A DNA stretch of 13,848 bases from the NCBI GenBank assembly GCA_002343845.1, contig DDSQ01000184.1, positions 106,845 to 120,692 on the forward strand, given 5' to 3'. This DNA comes from Planctomycetes bacterium UBA2386 (GTDB lineage Bacteria > Planctomycetota > UBA1135 > UBA2386). The translations under genes were made by a program, and so were the position numbers. The notes below the pieces were generated by a model. The model was not told the DNA's origin. It searched no databases and saw only the letters and a list, made by a program, of their open reading frames with translations. Positions 1 through 6,346 of this stretch are shown here, one piece after another (the stretch's first letter is position 1; each line of letters begins with the position of its first letter).

Positions 1-125
1 ACGGTGGCGACGACCGCCGGCGCGACGCCAGCACCGTCGTCGCCCAGGCTCTCGCCGCTGATCTTGAGCAGGATGCGCTGGATCTTCTGCGGCGGGTGCA
101 GGGCGGGCGGCGTGCTGTCGGGCAT
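1..125 (-). CDS. pyrH: UMP kinase, N-terminal part (runs off the window)
   Basis: Only the first 41 codons are present; the gene continues beyond position 1. The ATG at 125-123 opens a short Pro-rich lead (MPDSTPPALHPPQK), then IQRILLKISGESLGDD at about residues 15-30. This is the first strand and phosphate-binding loop (K-x-SGE) of the amino-acid-kinase fold, as in bacterial UMP kinases, which phosphorylate UMP to UDP in the cytosolic pyrimidine pathway. It follows tsf after a 68-nt gap on the same strand, and rpsB-tsf-pyrH is a common bacterial order, which supports the call. There is no clear Shine-Dalgarno sequence before the ATG, so translation may rely on the operon context. The rest of the protein cannot be judged. 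Confidence 0.92.
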   Translation of the reverse strand, partial: MPDSTPPALHPPQKIQRILLKISGESLGDDGAGVAPAVVAT

Positions 126-193
126 GGTCGAGGTGCCGGGACAGTAGGGCCCGGCCGGCGGCGCGGCGAGAGGCGACTCGCGCCGACCCGCGA

Positions 194-940
194 TCAGGCG
201 CCGAGTTCCATGCGCACGAAGCGACGCACCTGGATGTTCTCGCCGATCTTGCCGACGAGTTCGGTGCGCACCTGCTCGACGGTCTTGCTGTCGTCGGGCA
301 CGTACTGCTTCGCCATCAGGCACTTCTCGGCGAAGAACTTCTCCATGCGACCTTCGACCGCCTTGTCGATCGCGGCCTGCGGCTTGCCCTTCATCGACTC
401 GAGCGTCATCTCGGTGACGATCTGCTTCTCCTTGGCGATCGCCTCGGCCGGCACCGTCGCCTTGTCGAGGAACGCCGGCGAGTAGGCGGCGATCGTCAGT
501 GCAACGCCCTTGCAGAAGGCGCGGAAGTCCTCGTTCTTGGCGACGAAGTCGGTCTCGCACGCCACCTCCACCAGCACACCCACCTTGCCGTTGTGGTGCT
601 GGTAGGCGAACACCAGGCCTTCCTTGATCTCGCGGCTGGCGGCCTTGTCGGCCATCTGCTTGCCCTTCTTGCGCAGCCACTCCTTGGCCTTCTCGGTGTC
701 GCCGGCGTTCTCCTTCAGCGCCTGCTTGCAGTCCATCATCGGCGCGCCGGTGATCTCGCGCAGACGCATCACCGTCTTCGCATCGATGTCGACGGCGGTG
801 ACCTTGCCCTGCTTCTTCAGGAGGTTGCGGGCCTGCTCCATGTCGCCGTTGCACTGTTCGAGCGCGGACTCGCAGTCCGCCATCGATGCGCCGGTCATCT
901 CGTGCAGGCGCTTCACGGTGTTGAGATCGAAGTCGCTCAT
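194..940 (-). CDS. tsf: Elongation factor Ts with duplicated N-terminal TS-N domain
   Basis: A 248-residue EF-Ts, the guanine-nucleotide exchange factor that releases GDP from EF-Tu. The start ATG at 940 has AGAGGA five bases upstream. The core shows the hallmark CETDFVA (residues 128-134) and the C-terminal GENIQVRRF segment (233-241). After the TS-N region the core is about 150 residues, closer to the short Thermus-type EF-Ts than to the 283-residue E. coli form. The oddity is two TS-N/UBA-like modules in tandem: residues 6-46 (TGASMADC at 16-23) and 56-94 (TGAPMMDC at 64-71). I count about 20 identities over 38 aligned positions. The second copy is the more canonical one and joins directly to the core; the first is diverged. 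The gene lies 82 nt after rpsB and is presumably on the same transcript. Confidence 0.96.
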   Translation of the reverse strand: MSDFDLNTVKRLHEMTGASMADCESALEQCNGDMEQARNLLKKQGKVTAVDIDAKTVMRLREITGAPMMDCKQALKENAGDTEKAKEWLRKKGKQMADKAASREIKEGLVFAYQHHNGKVGVLVEVACETDFVAKNEDFRAFCKGVALTIAAYSPAFLDKATVPAEAIAKEKQIVTEMTLESMKGKPQAAIDKAVEGRMEKFFAEKCLMAKQYVPDDSKTVEQVRTELVGKIGENIQVRRFVRMELGA

Positions 941-945
941 GGCAT

Positions 946-951
946 TCCTCT
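946..951 (-). promoter_or_regulatory. Ribosome binding site of tsf
   Basis: On the minus strand AGAGGA lies five bases before the ATG of tsf, which fixes that start. An 8-bp palindrome CTACGTAG (950-957) overlaps it; this may be chance or may let the site fold. The 82-nt rpsB-tsf spacer also holds complementary CGCCCG and CGGGCG ends that could close a long hairpin. There is no T-tract, so it is not a convincing terminator. Confidence 0.6.
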
Positions 952-1022
952 ACGTAGTTGTGCAGACGGCGCCCGCGACGATCGCGATGGCGCCGCCGAC
1001 GAACGGGCGTGGCGAACTGGGC

Positions 1023-1994
1023 TCAGCCTTCCGCCGGCGTGGCGGCAGGAGCAGCCGGTTCCGCGCGATCCGAACCGATCGACACCGAGTCGGCATGGCC
1101 GCCGCCGGTGAACCGCACGCCACCACCACCGCCGCCGCCGCCGCCCGGACCGCCGCGCCGGCCACCCGGCCCGCCCGGTCCACGGCGACCGCCGTCGCGA
1201 CCGCCGCGACCGCCGCCATCGCGGCCTTCGGTGCTGCGCCGGCCCTGGGCCTGGCGGTTGCGCACGTCGTCGGAGGCCGTCTTCTGGGCGTCGCGCAGCG
1301 TCGACTCGTCGCACTGCTTGCGGCCTTCCATGATCGCCTCCGACAGCTTGCCCAGCACCAGCTGGACCGAGCTCATCGCGTCGTCGTTGGCGGGAATCAC
1401 GATGTCGGCGAGCGTCGGGTCGCAGTCGGTGTCGAGCACGCAGACGACCGGCACGTTCATGCGCTTGGCTTCGCGCATCGCGTTGTCCTCGCGGCGCGGA
1501 TCGACCACGATCAGCGCGCCCGGCAGGCCGTGCAGTTCGCGCACGCCTTCGAGGTTGCGCCGGATGCGCTTCATCTCGCGGCGCATCGTCGACTGGTCCT
1601 TCTTCTTGTACTTCTCGATGCCGCCGCTGGTCTCGAGGCCTTCGAGCTCGATCAGGCGGGCGAGGCGCTCGCGCACGGTCGCGAAGTTGGTCAAGGTGCC
1701 GCCGATCCAGCGCTCGGTCACCGGCGGCATGCCGCACTTCTTCGCCTCGGCGTCCACCACGGGGCGGATCTGCTTCTTCGTGCCGAGGAACATGATCTGC
1801 GCGCCCGTCGCGGCGAGGTGTCGAAGGAAGTGCGTCGCGCGGTACAGCCCGCGAATCGTCTCCTCCAGGTTGATCACGTGGATCTTGTGCCGCTTGCCGT
1901 GGATGAACGGCTTCATCTTCGGGTTCCAACGGCTGGCCTGGTGGCCGTAGTGGACGCCGGCGTCGATCAGTTCTTGGGCGGTTACGAGCGGCAC
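1023..1994 (-). CDS. rpsB: 30S ribosomal protein S2 with Arg/Gly-rich C-terminal tail
   Basis: A 323-residue S2, a small-subunit protein needed for late 30S assembly and S1 binding. The start is a GTG at 1994: the protein then reads MPLVTAQELIDAGVHYGHQ, the normal S2 N-terminus, and AAGGAG lies 11 bases upstream. An in-frame extension to 2186 would cross the promoter and has no S2 similarity, so I rejected it. Core landmarks are GVHYGH (13-18), WNPKMKPFI (23-31), FLGTKKQ (69-75), RWIGGTLTN (95-103), ALIVVDP (160-166) and DTDCDP (188-193). The core ends near residue 230. The last ~93 residues are extra: a charged linker, an RG-rich stretch (251-292) with nine consecutive Gly, then an Ala/Pro/Glu end. 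Most bacterial S2 proteins are about 230-260 residues. First gene of the rpsB-tsf-pyrH operon. Confidence 0.97.
   Translation of the reverse strand: MPLVTAQELIDAGVHYGHQASRWNPKMKPFIHGKRHKIHVINLEETIRGLYRATHFLRHLAATGAQIMFLGTKKQIRPVVDAEAKKCGMPPVTERWIGGTLTNFATVRERLARLIELEGLETSGGIEKYKKKDQSTMRREMKRIRRNLEGVRELHGLPGALIVVDPRREDNAMREAKRMNVPVVCVLDTDCDPTLADIVIPANDDAMSSVQLVLGKLSEAIMEGRKQCDESTLRDAQKTASDDVRNRQAQGRRSTEGRDGGGRGGRDGGRRGPGGPGGRRGGPGGGGGGGGGVRFTGGGHADSVSIGSDRAEPAAPAATPAEG
1119..1145 (-). repeat. Poly-glycine GGC/GGT codon run in rpsB tail
   Basis: Nine consecutive Gly codons (GGC and GGT; GCC/ACC on the plus strand) sit inside a wider C/G-only low-complexity stretch, about 1119-1240, encoding the RG-rich tail of S2. 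Such trinucleotide runs can slip in replication, so tail length may differ between strains. It is a coding repeat, not an interspersed element. Confidence 0.85.
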
Positions 1995-2107
1995 GTTCTG
2001 GACGGCTCCTTGCCTGCGATGGTTGGGCCTCGTGGGCCGGTTCTCTCTGCGGATGCGAAGCGGGGCGCGACGTCGATGCCGCACACCCGCGGGAATGAGG
2101 GGCGGAG

Positions 2108-2135
2108 AGTCTAGGGAGCGAGCCCCCCGCGTCAA
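2108..2135 (-). promoter_or_regulatory. Sigma70-type promoter of the rpsB-tsf-pyrH operon
   Basis: Read on the minus strand: TTGACG (-35, at 2135-2130), a 16-bp spacer, then TAGACT (-10, at 2113-2108). The -35 matches the consensus TTGACA at five of six bases and the -10 keeps the key first T, second A and last T. The start of transcription would fall near 2101, giving a leader of about 105 nt before the GTG of rpsB. Position, orientation and spacing suit a strong ribosomal-protein promoter. The G-rich spacer has no obvious operator. Confidence 0.7.
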
Positions 2136-2254
2136 GTTGAACGTGGCGCGGGTGCCGGCGCGCGCGGGGCCGTGCGCGACGCGCACGTCCGGACCACGTC
2201 CTCGTCGCCGCGCGGATCGTCACGGGAGCCCCTTCCCACGACCTCGGGGCTGGC

Positions 2255-2260
2255 TAGACT
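2255..2260 (+). promoter_or_regulatory. Possible -10 box for the diguanylate cyclase gene
   Basis: TAGACT on the plus strand, the same hexamer as the rpsB -10 box, lies about 70 nt before the ATG at 2332. The sequence 17 bp upstream (CTTCCC) is a poor -35, so the promoter would be weak or activator-dependent, or the match is chance. Confidence 0.25.
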
Positions 2261-2331
2261 GCGGCCGCAACTTTGCTTCCTGGCCCCGCGAGTCGCTCTC
2301 GCGGCCCCCCCAGAACTCAGCCGTGGCCGCA

Positions 2332-3366
2332 ATGCCCGAGACCTCCGCGGAGGGCCAGCCCGACCGGCCCTCGCCCCCCCTCCATCCGACCGGCCCTGCC
2401 GCCGGCGCCGACGCCGCGGCCGCGCCGATCGTGATGGTCATGAACCACGACCGCGATGCGCTCGGCGACCTCGCCGGAGCACTCGCCCGCAGCGGCTACC
2501 AGGTGCACGTCGCCGACAGCCTGGCGCAGAGCCACCGCCTGCTGGCGTCGATGCGCCCCGACCTGGTGATCCTGAACCCGCTGGTGCTCAGCGCCGACGG
2601 CGTCGAGGCCGAGTGGCTGGTCGCGCTGCAGCGCGAGGACGACCCGGTGCCGGTGATCCTGCTGGTCGACGACCTGCAGGCGCTGGCGGAGGCCCGGCGC
2701 CTGCGCCTGCCGTTCCGCGACTTCGTGCTCAAGCCCTGCGCGCCGCCGGAGTGCGTCTACCGCGCCGAACTGGCGCTGCAGACGCGGACCAACCTGCGGC
2801 ACCTGCACCAGCGCGCCCGCGCGCTCGAGAGCCAGGTCACCGTCGACTTCAAGACCGGCCTGCTGTCCGAGCGGCACATGCGCACGCTGCTCGACCGCGA
2901 ATGGAAGCGCGCCCAGCGTTACCAGAATCCGCTGTCGCTGCTGCTGATCGACGTCGACAACTTCAAGGGAGTCAACGACTCGACGGAGTACGCGTTCGGC
3001 GACGAAGTGCTGCGCCGCGTCGCCGAGTCGCTGCGCACGAACGTGCGCGAGACGGACTTCGCGGCGCGTTTCGGCGGCGACGAGTTCTGCGTGCTGCTGC
3101 CGCAGACGAGCCCGGGCGAAGCAGTGCAGACGGCGATGCGCATCAAGCAGCGGATCGCCGCGATGCCCGTGCAGAAGGGCAGCTACCAACGCACGGTGAC
3201 GGTGTCGATCGGCGTCGACAGCTACGACGGCCGCGCGGCCAGCAGCATCGACCAGCTCCGACGCAACGCCAACCGCGCGCTGCAGGAAGCCAAGCGCCGC
3301 GGCAAGAACCAGGTCTGGCTCTGGCCGGGCACCGACGAGCCCCTCGGAGCCACCGGCTCCGGCTGA
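2332..3366 (+). CDS. Diguanylate cyclase with degenerate receiver domain
   Basis: A 344-residue protein predicted to make cyclic di-GMP from two GTP in the cytosol. Residues 1-32 are a Pro/Ala-rich lead. Residues 33-150 are a CheY-like receiver: the strand IVMVMNHDRD (33-42), the phospho-site strand PDLVILNP (76-83) and the conserved Lys in FVLKP (131-135). The phospho-acceptor position is Asn82 instead of Asp. A charged helix (about 150-170) leads to the GGDEF domain (about 171-332): a TGLLSE variant of the usual entry motif, metal-site Asp in LLIDVDNFK (204-212), and an intact GGDEF (248-252), so the enzyme should be active. RETD (239-242), five residues before GGDEF, fits the RxxD inhibitory site. 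I chose ATG 2332; GTG 2323 is an alternative. The frame stays open upstream to 2023, but that part looks non-coding. No good Shine-Dalgarno is visible. The gene is alone, divergent from rpsB and convergent with the histidine kinase gene. Confidence 0.92.
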   Translation: MPETSAEGQPDRPSPPLHPTGPAAGADAAAAPIVMVMNHDRDALGDLAGALARSGYQVHVADSLAQSHRLLASMRPDLVILNPLVLSADGVEAEWLVALQREDDPVPVILLVDDLQALAEARRLRLPFRDFVLKPCAPPECVYRAELALQTRTNLRHLHQRARALESQVTVDFKTGLLSERHMRTLLDREWKRAQRYQNPLSLLLIDVDNFKGVNDSTEYAFGDEVLRRVAESLRTNVRETDFAARFGGDEFCVLLPQTSPGEAVQTAMRIKQRIAAMPVQKGSYQRTVTVSIGVDSYDGRAASSIDQLRRNANRALQEAKRRGKNQVWLWPGTDEPLGATGSG

Positions 3367-3393
3367 GCGGCGCCGCCGATCGCGAGGCGGGAC

Positions 3394-4926
3394 CTACCGC
3401 GTGCCGCCGGCCGCCGGCGGCGTTGCTGCCGCGGACATCGGCAGCCGCAGCGTGACGTGGAAGCCCTCGCCCGGTCGCGAGTCGACGGCGATCTCGCCGC
3501 CGTGGTTCTGGACGATCGAGTAGCAGATGAACAAGCCGAGCCCGCTCGCGTCGGGCCGGTCCTTCTTGCTGAAGAACGGATCGAACACGCGCGGCAGCAG
3601 TTCGCTGGCGATGCCGGGCCCGTTGTCGTCGACCGTGACCCTCACGTGGGTGTCGGCGCGCACCGCGCGCACGTCGATGCGCCCGCCCGGCTGGCCACCG
3701 AGCGCGTCGAGCGAGTTCAGGAACAGGTTCAGCATCACCTGCTGGATCTCGTGCGGATCGCCGAAGACCGGCGGCAGGTCGGCCGGCAGCGCCACGTCGA
3801 GTTGCACGCCGTCGCGTTGCAACCGGTGCTCGACCAGCGCGCGCGCCCCCTCGACCGCTCGCGCCAACGGGAACTGGCCGGGTGCTGCGGGGCGCGGCGC
3901 GAAGTCGAGCAGGCGCGCCGCCGTGCGGGCGATGCGTGCGAGACCCTCCTGCACGAGCTGCAGGTAGGTGCGCTGCTTGTCGGCGAGCCCCGGCTGCTGG
4001 AGCAACCGGTTGACCGCGTTCTGCATGCCGCCGATCGGGTTGTTGATCTCGTGCGCGACGCCGGCCGCCAGCGTGCCGATGCTCGCCAGGCGCGAACTCA
4101 GGACCAGCGCCCGTTCCTTCTGCTTGGCATGTTCGACCGCCTCGCGCACCGCCGCCTCGAGCGCGCGCGTGTGGTCGGCGACGCGCGATGCCATCTGGTT
4201 GAACGTCGACACCAGCGGATCGAGTTCGGGCACGCCGCGCGCGGGCACGCGCACGTCGTAGCGGCCGCGACCCACCGCGACGGCCGCAGCACCGATCGCC
4301 TGCAGCGGCCGGCGGATCGTGCGGCGCGTGACCCAGAACAGCACGATGCCGAACGACACCGACGAGGCGACGACGCCGCCCAGCGAGATCCACAGCGGCA
4401 GCGCGGCCGGCAGCAGGACCGGCGTGTGGCGCGGCCGGAACCACAGGTAGCCCGCGACCCCGCCGGCCTCGGCGCCCGCGGCTCCCAGCTCCGGGCGCAG
4501 CGCGTAGCAGTAGCCGCCGGCAACGGGCAGGATGCCGTCGACGCCGCGCGCTTCGATCATGCCGGTCGTGATCACCGCCTCGGGGAACGTGTCCGGGTCG
4601 CGGTGCACGGCGCCGAGCGGGTTGAGGTAGACGCCGGCGTACGGCGGCCGGCCGCTGGTGACGATCACGTCCTCGTACAGTTCGCGCAGCGACGGCGCCG
4701 ACAGCAGCCGCCGCACCACCGCGCCGTCGGCAGCAGCGCTGCGCAACGCCTCCGGGGAGTAGATGCGTTCGATCTCGTCGAACGACCCCTGCACCGCGGC
4801 GCGCAGCGCTTCGTCGCGGTTGGCCATCCACGAGCGCTGCGCGAGGTGCACGGCGACCTGCACACTGCCGACGGTGGCCGCGTTCAGCAGCAGCGCGAGC
4901 AGCAGGATGCGCCAGGCGAGCGACAC
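3394..4926 (-). CDS. Membrane sensor histidine kinase (orphan)
   Basis: A 510-residue transmembrane histidine kinase. The start is GTG at 4926 with GGAG six bases upstream. Order: membrane helix (about 5-25), periplasmic sensor (about 26-174, no family recognised), second helix (about 177-199), HAMP linker (about 200-253), coiled-coil stretch (254-280), then the dimerisation/phospho-acceptor helix with GVAHEINNP (289-297, phospho-His 292). The ATPase domain has the N box QQVMLNLFLN (395-404), G1 DNGPGI (434-439), F box FDPFFSKK (448-455) and G2 GLGLFI (462-467). All catalytic boxes are intact, so it should autophosphorylate. The HEINNP form resembles NtrB/AtoS-type kinases that often signal to sigma54 activators. 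No response regulator is adjacent. It lies 37 nt downstream of the GspF-like gene, probably co-transcribed, and ends 27 nt from the convergent cyclase gene. Confidence 0.95.
   Translation of the reverse strand: MSLAWRILLLALLLNAATVGSVQVAVHLAQRSWMANRDEALRAAVQGSFDEIERIYSPEALRSAAADGAVVRRLLSAPSLRELYEDVIVTSGRPPYAGVYLNPLGAVHRDPDTFPEAVITTGMIEARGVDGILPVAGGYCYALRPELGAAGAEAGGVAGYLWFRPRHTPVLLPAALPLWISLGGVVASSVSFGIVLFWVTRRTIRRPLQAIGAAAVAVGRGRYDVRVPARGVPELDPLVSTFNQMASRVADHTRALEAAVREAVEHAKQKERALVLSSRLASIGTLAAGVAHEINNPIGGMQNAVNRLLQQPGLADKQRTYLQLVQEGLARIARTAARLLDFAPRPAAPGQFPLARAVEGARALVEHRLQRDGVQLDVALPADLPPVFGDPHEIQQVMLNLFLNSLDALGGQPGGRIDVRAVRADTHVRVTVDDNGPGIASELLPRVFDPFFSKKDRPDASGLGLFICYSIVQNHGGEIAVDSRPGEGFHVTLRLPMSAAATPPAAGGTR
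3403..3421. terminator. GC-rich hairpin near the convergent gene ends (possible terminator)
   Basis: GCCGCCGG (3403-3410), a CCG loop, and CCGGCGGC (3414-3421) form a perfect 8-bp stem. It lies just inside the 3' end of the histidine kinase gene, 37 nt past the stop of the plus-strand diguanylate cyclase gene. No T-tract follows on either strand, so it is not a classical intrinsic terminator. It could pause convergent transcription, or simply be Ala/Gly codons. Confidence 0.25.
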
Positions 4927-4959
4927 TCAGTTCTCCGCGACCTCGGCCGACGCCGCCAT
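4927..4959 (-). other. Ten-residue mini-ORF in the gspF-histidine kinase gap
   Basis: Between the gspF-like stop (4964) and the histidine kinase GTG (4926) an ATG at 4959 reads MAASAEVAEN and stops with TGA directly abutting the GTG (TGAGTG). The ribosome binding site of the kinase (GGAG, 4933-4936) lies inside it. It could couple kinase translation to upstream ribosomes, or be chance in a 37-nt GC-rich gap. Confidence 0.2.
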
Positions 4960-4963
4960 CGTC

Positions 4964-6124
4964 TCACCGCTTGCCCATGGTCTGCATCATCGTCAGCAGC
5001 GGCATGAACAGCGCGAACACGATGAACCCGACTGCAACGGCCAGGAACACCAGCAGGATCGGCTCGATCAGCTTGAACGTCGTCTCGATCGTGCGATCGA
5101 CCTCGACCTCGTAGCGGTCGGCGACCTTCGACAGCATGCGGTCGAGTTCGCCGGTCTGTTCGCCGACGTCGACCATGTTGACGACGATGTCGTCGAACAT
5201 GCCGCTCTCGCCCATCGGCACCGCGAAGCCCGCGCCCTCGCGGATCGACCCCTGCACGTCGCCGACGGCCCGCTTCATGTGCACGTTGTTGGTCGAAGCG
5301 CCCAGGATGTCGAGCGCATCGAGGTGCGGCACGCCGCTCTGGATCAGCGTGCCGAACGTGCGCGCGAACCGCGCGACCAGGCTCTTGTGCACGAGCTTGC
5401 CGAACAACGGCATGCGCAGCGCCTGGCGGTGCATGAACGAGCGGTAGCCGAACACGCGCGCCATCAGCAGGCGGTGCACGACGACCACCAGCAACGCTCC
5501 GACCAGGTAGGTCCACCACCAGACCTTCAGGTGCTCGCCGACGTCGATCACGAACTGCGTCGTCCAGTGCATCGCGCCCTTGCCGGTCGCTTCGAACACC
5601 GCCTTGAACTTCGGGATCACGAACGCGAACACCAGCAACAGCACCAGCAGCGCCACGATCAGGATCGCCACCGGGTAGGCGAGTGCGCCCTTCACGCGCG
5701 ACTTGATCGCTTCGCTCGTGGTCAGGAAGCCGCTCAAGCGGTTGAGGATCTCCTCCTGCACACCGCCCGCTTCGCCGGCGCGCACCATGTTGGTGTAGAG
5801 CGCATCGAACACGGCCGGGTGCTTGGTCATCGCCTCCGACAGGGCGGTGCCGCCTTCGACGTCCTCGACGAGACCGTGCGCGATGCGCTTCATCGGCCCC
5901 GGCGGCATCTGCCCCTCGAGGATGCGCAGCGACTTGGTGATCGGGATGCCGGCGTTCAGCAGCACCGCGAGCTGGCTCGTGAACTCGGCGAGCACGCGCG
6001 CGGTGACGCGGTTGCGCGCGAACAGTCCGCCACCGCCACCACCGCCGCCGGCTGGCGCGGTCGCGACGGGTCCGGCGGCGACCGCCTGGGGAACGGGAAT
6101 CTTCCGCTGCAGCTTCTTTGGCAT
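4964..6124 (-). CDS. Type II secretion / type IV pilus inner-membrane protein, GspF/PilC family
   Basis: A 386-residue polytopic membrane protein of the GspF/PilC family, the platform in the inner membrane around which type II secretion or type IV pilus machines assemble. Two repeated T2SSF domains are seen. The first is about 44-166: LAVLLNAGIPI at 52-62, RAGEAGG at 115-121, first membrane helix about 150-171. The second is about 246-370: IQSGVPHLDALDIL at 261-274, VGEQTGELD at 320-328, last helix about 353-375. A middle helix lies near 203-220. The N-terminus is odd: the usual 60-odd residue segment before the first domain (Y-x-A...G-x-x-x-x-G) is absent and replaced by a Lys/Pro/Ala lead with eight consecutive Gly (26-33). 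I chose ATG 6124; an in-frame ATG at 6148 is possible. Neither has a clear Shine-Dalgarno. No gspE, pilB, pilin or secretin gene is nearby, so the machine it serves is unknown. Confidence 0.9.
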   Translation of the reverse strand: MPKKLQRKIPVPQAVAAGPVATAPAGGGGGGGGLFARNRVTARVLAEFTSQLAVLLNAGIPITKSLRILEGQMPPGPMKRIAHGLVEDVEGGTALSEAMTKHPAVFDALYTNMVRAGEAGGVQEEILNRLSGFLTTSEAIKSRVKGALAYPVAILIVALLVLLLVFAFVIPKFKAVFEATGKGAMHWTTQFVIDVGEHLKVWWWTYLVGALLVVVVHRLLMARVFGYRSFMHRQALRMPLFGKLVHKSLVARFARTFGTLIQSGVPHLDALDILGASTNNVHMKRAVGDVQGSIREGAGFAVPMGESGMFDDIVVNMVDVGEQTGELDRMLSKVADRYEVEVDRTIETTFKLIEPILLVFLAVAVGFIVFALFMPLLTMMQTMGKR

Positions 6125-6346
6125 CGCGTCTCGGAGGGGCACCCGCATCGTTGCGCGAGCGGTGCAGGAGGGCAACGCCCGGGGTCGTTCTGCAGGGCCG
6201 CCGGACGTACATCGCCGCTTCCGGCACGTCGAGGGTGCGCATGGCGCGTGTGGTCGAGCCCGTCGGCCCGTTCGCACCGGCTTCGAGCACGAGCCACGGG
6301 CCGGACACCTGGGCGCCGAGCCGGCCGTTGTTGGCGACCCAGCGCG
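6125..6346. other. Intergenic gap with coding-like composition, no gene assigned
   Basis: 222 nt between the PP2C stop and the gspF-like start. I find no convincing promoter; a TTGCCC...AACGAT pair on the minus strand is too weak. From about 6349 down to about 6200 one minus-strand frame has nearly all G/C third positions, as real genes here do, and would read RWVANNGRLG then VSGPWLVLEAG. It has no start codon with a ribosome site and no stop before it runs into the gspF-like gene in another frame. The same wobble positions also serve a plus-strand frame (VVEPVGPFAP), so strand is undecided. It may be a decayed gene or chance. Confidence 0.4.

Larger units (their letters stand above)
1995..2331. 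other. Divergent intergenic region between rpsB and the diguanylate cyclase gene
   Basis: 337 nt between divergent starts. It holds the rpsB ribosome binding site (AAGGAG, minus strand, 2006-2011), an rpsB leader of about 105 nt, the rpsB promoter (2108-2135), and a weaker TAGACT box on the plus strand (2255-2260). The leader has only a small GGCC-CACGA-GGCC hairpin that I can see; I do not recognise a named S2 leader motif by eye. Open frames crossing this region are Arg/Pro-rich and look non-coding. Confidence 0.7.

Noticed and set aside
126..193. Terminator between tsf and pyrH
   Set aside because: GC-rich inverted pieces exist but there is no T-tract, and the conserved gene order suggests read-through.
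1119..1240. Repetitive C/G tract as a CRISPR array or tandem repeat element
   Set aside because: No regular repeat-spacer pattern; it is explained by Gly/Arg codons in the S2 tail.
1995..2186. Extension of S2 upstream of GTG 1994
   Set aside because: The extra residues match no S2 family sequence and would lie across the promoter; GTG 1994 has AAGGAG upstream.
2023..2331. N-terminal extension of the diguanylate cyclase back to 2023
   Set aside because: The added ~100 residues are Arg/Pro-rich, show no domain and cross the rpsB promoter and leader; ATG 2332 fits the receiver start better.
6125..6180. TTGCCC-N17-AACGAT as a promoter of the gspF-like gene (minus strand)
   Set aside because: The -10 matches consensus at only three positions and would leave a leader of under 20 nt.
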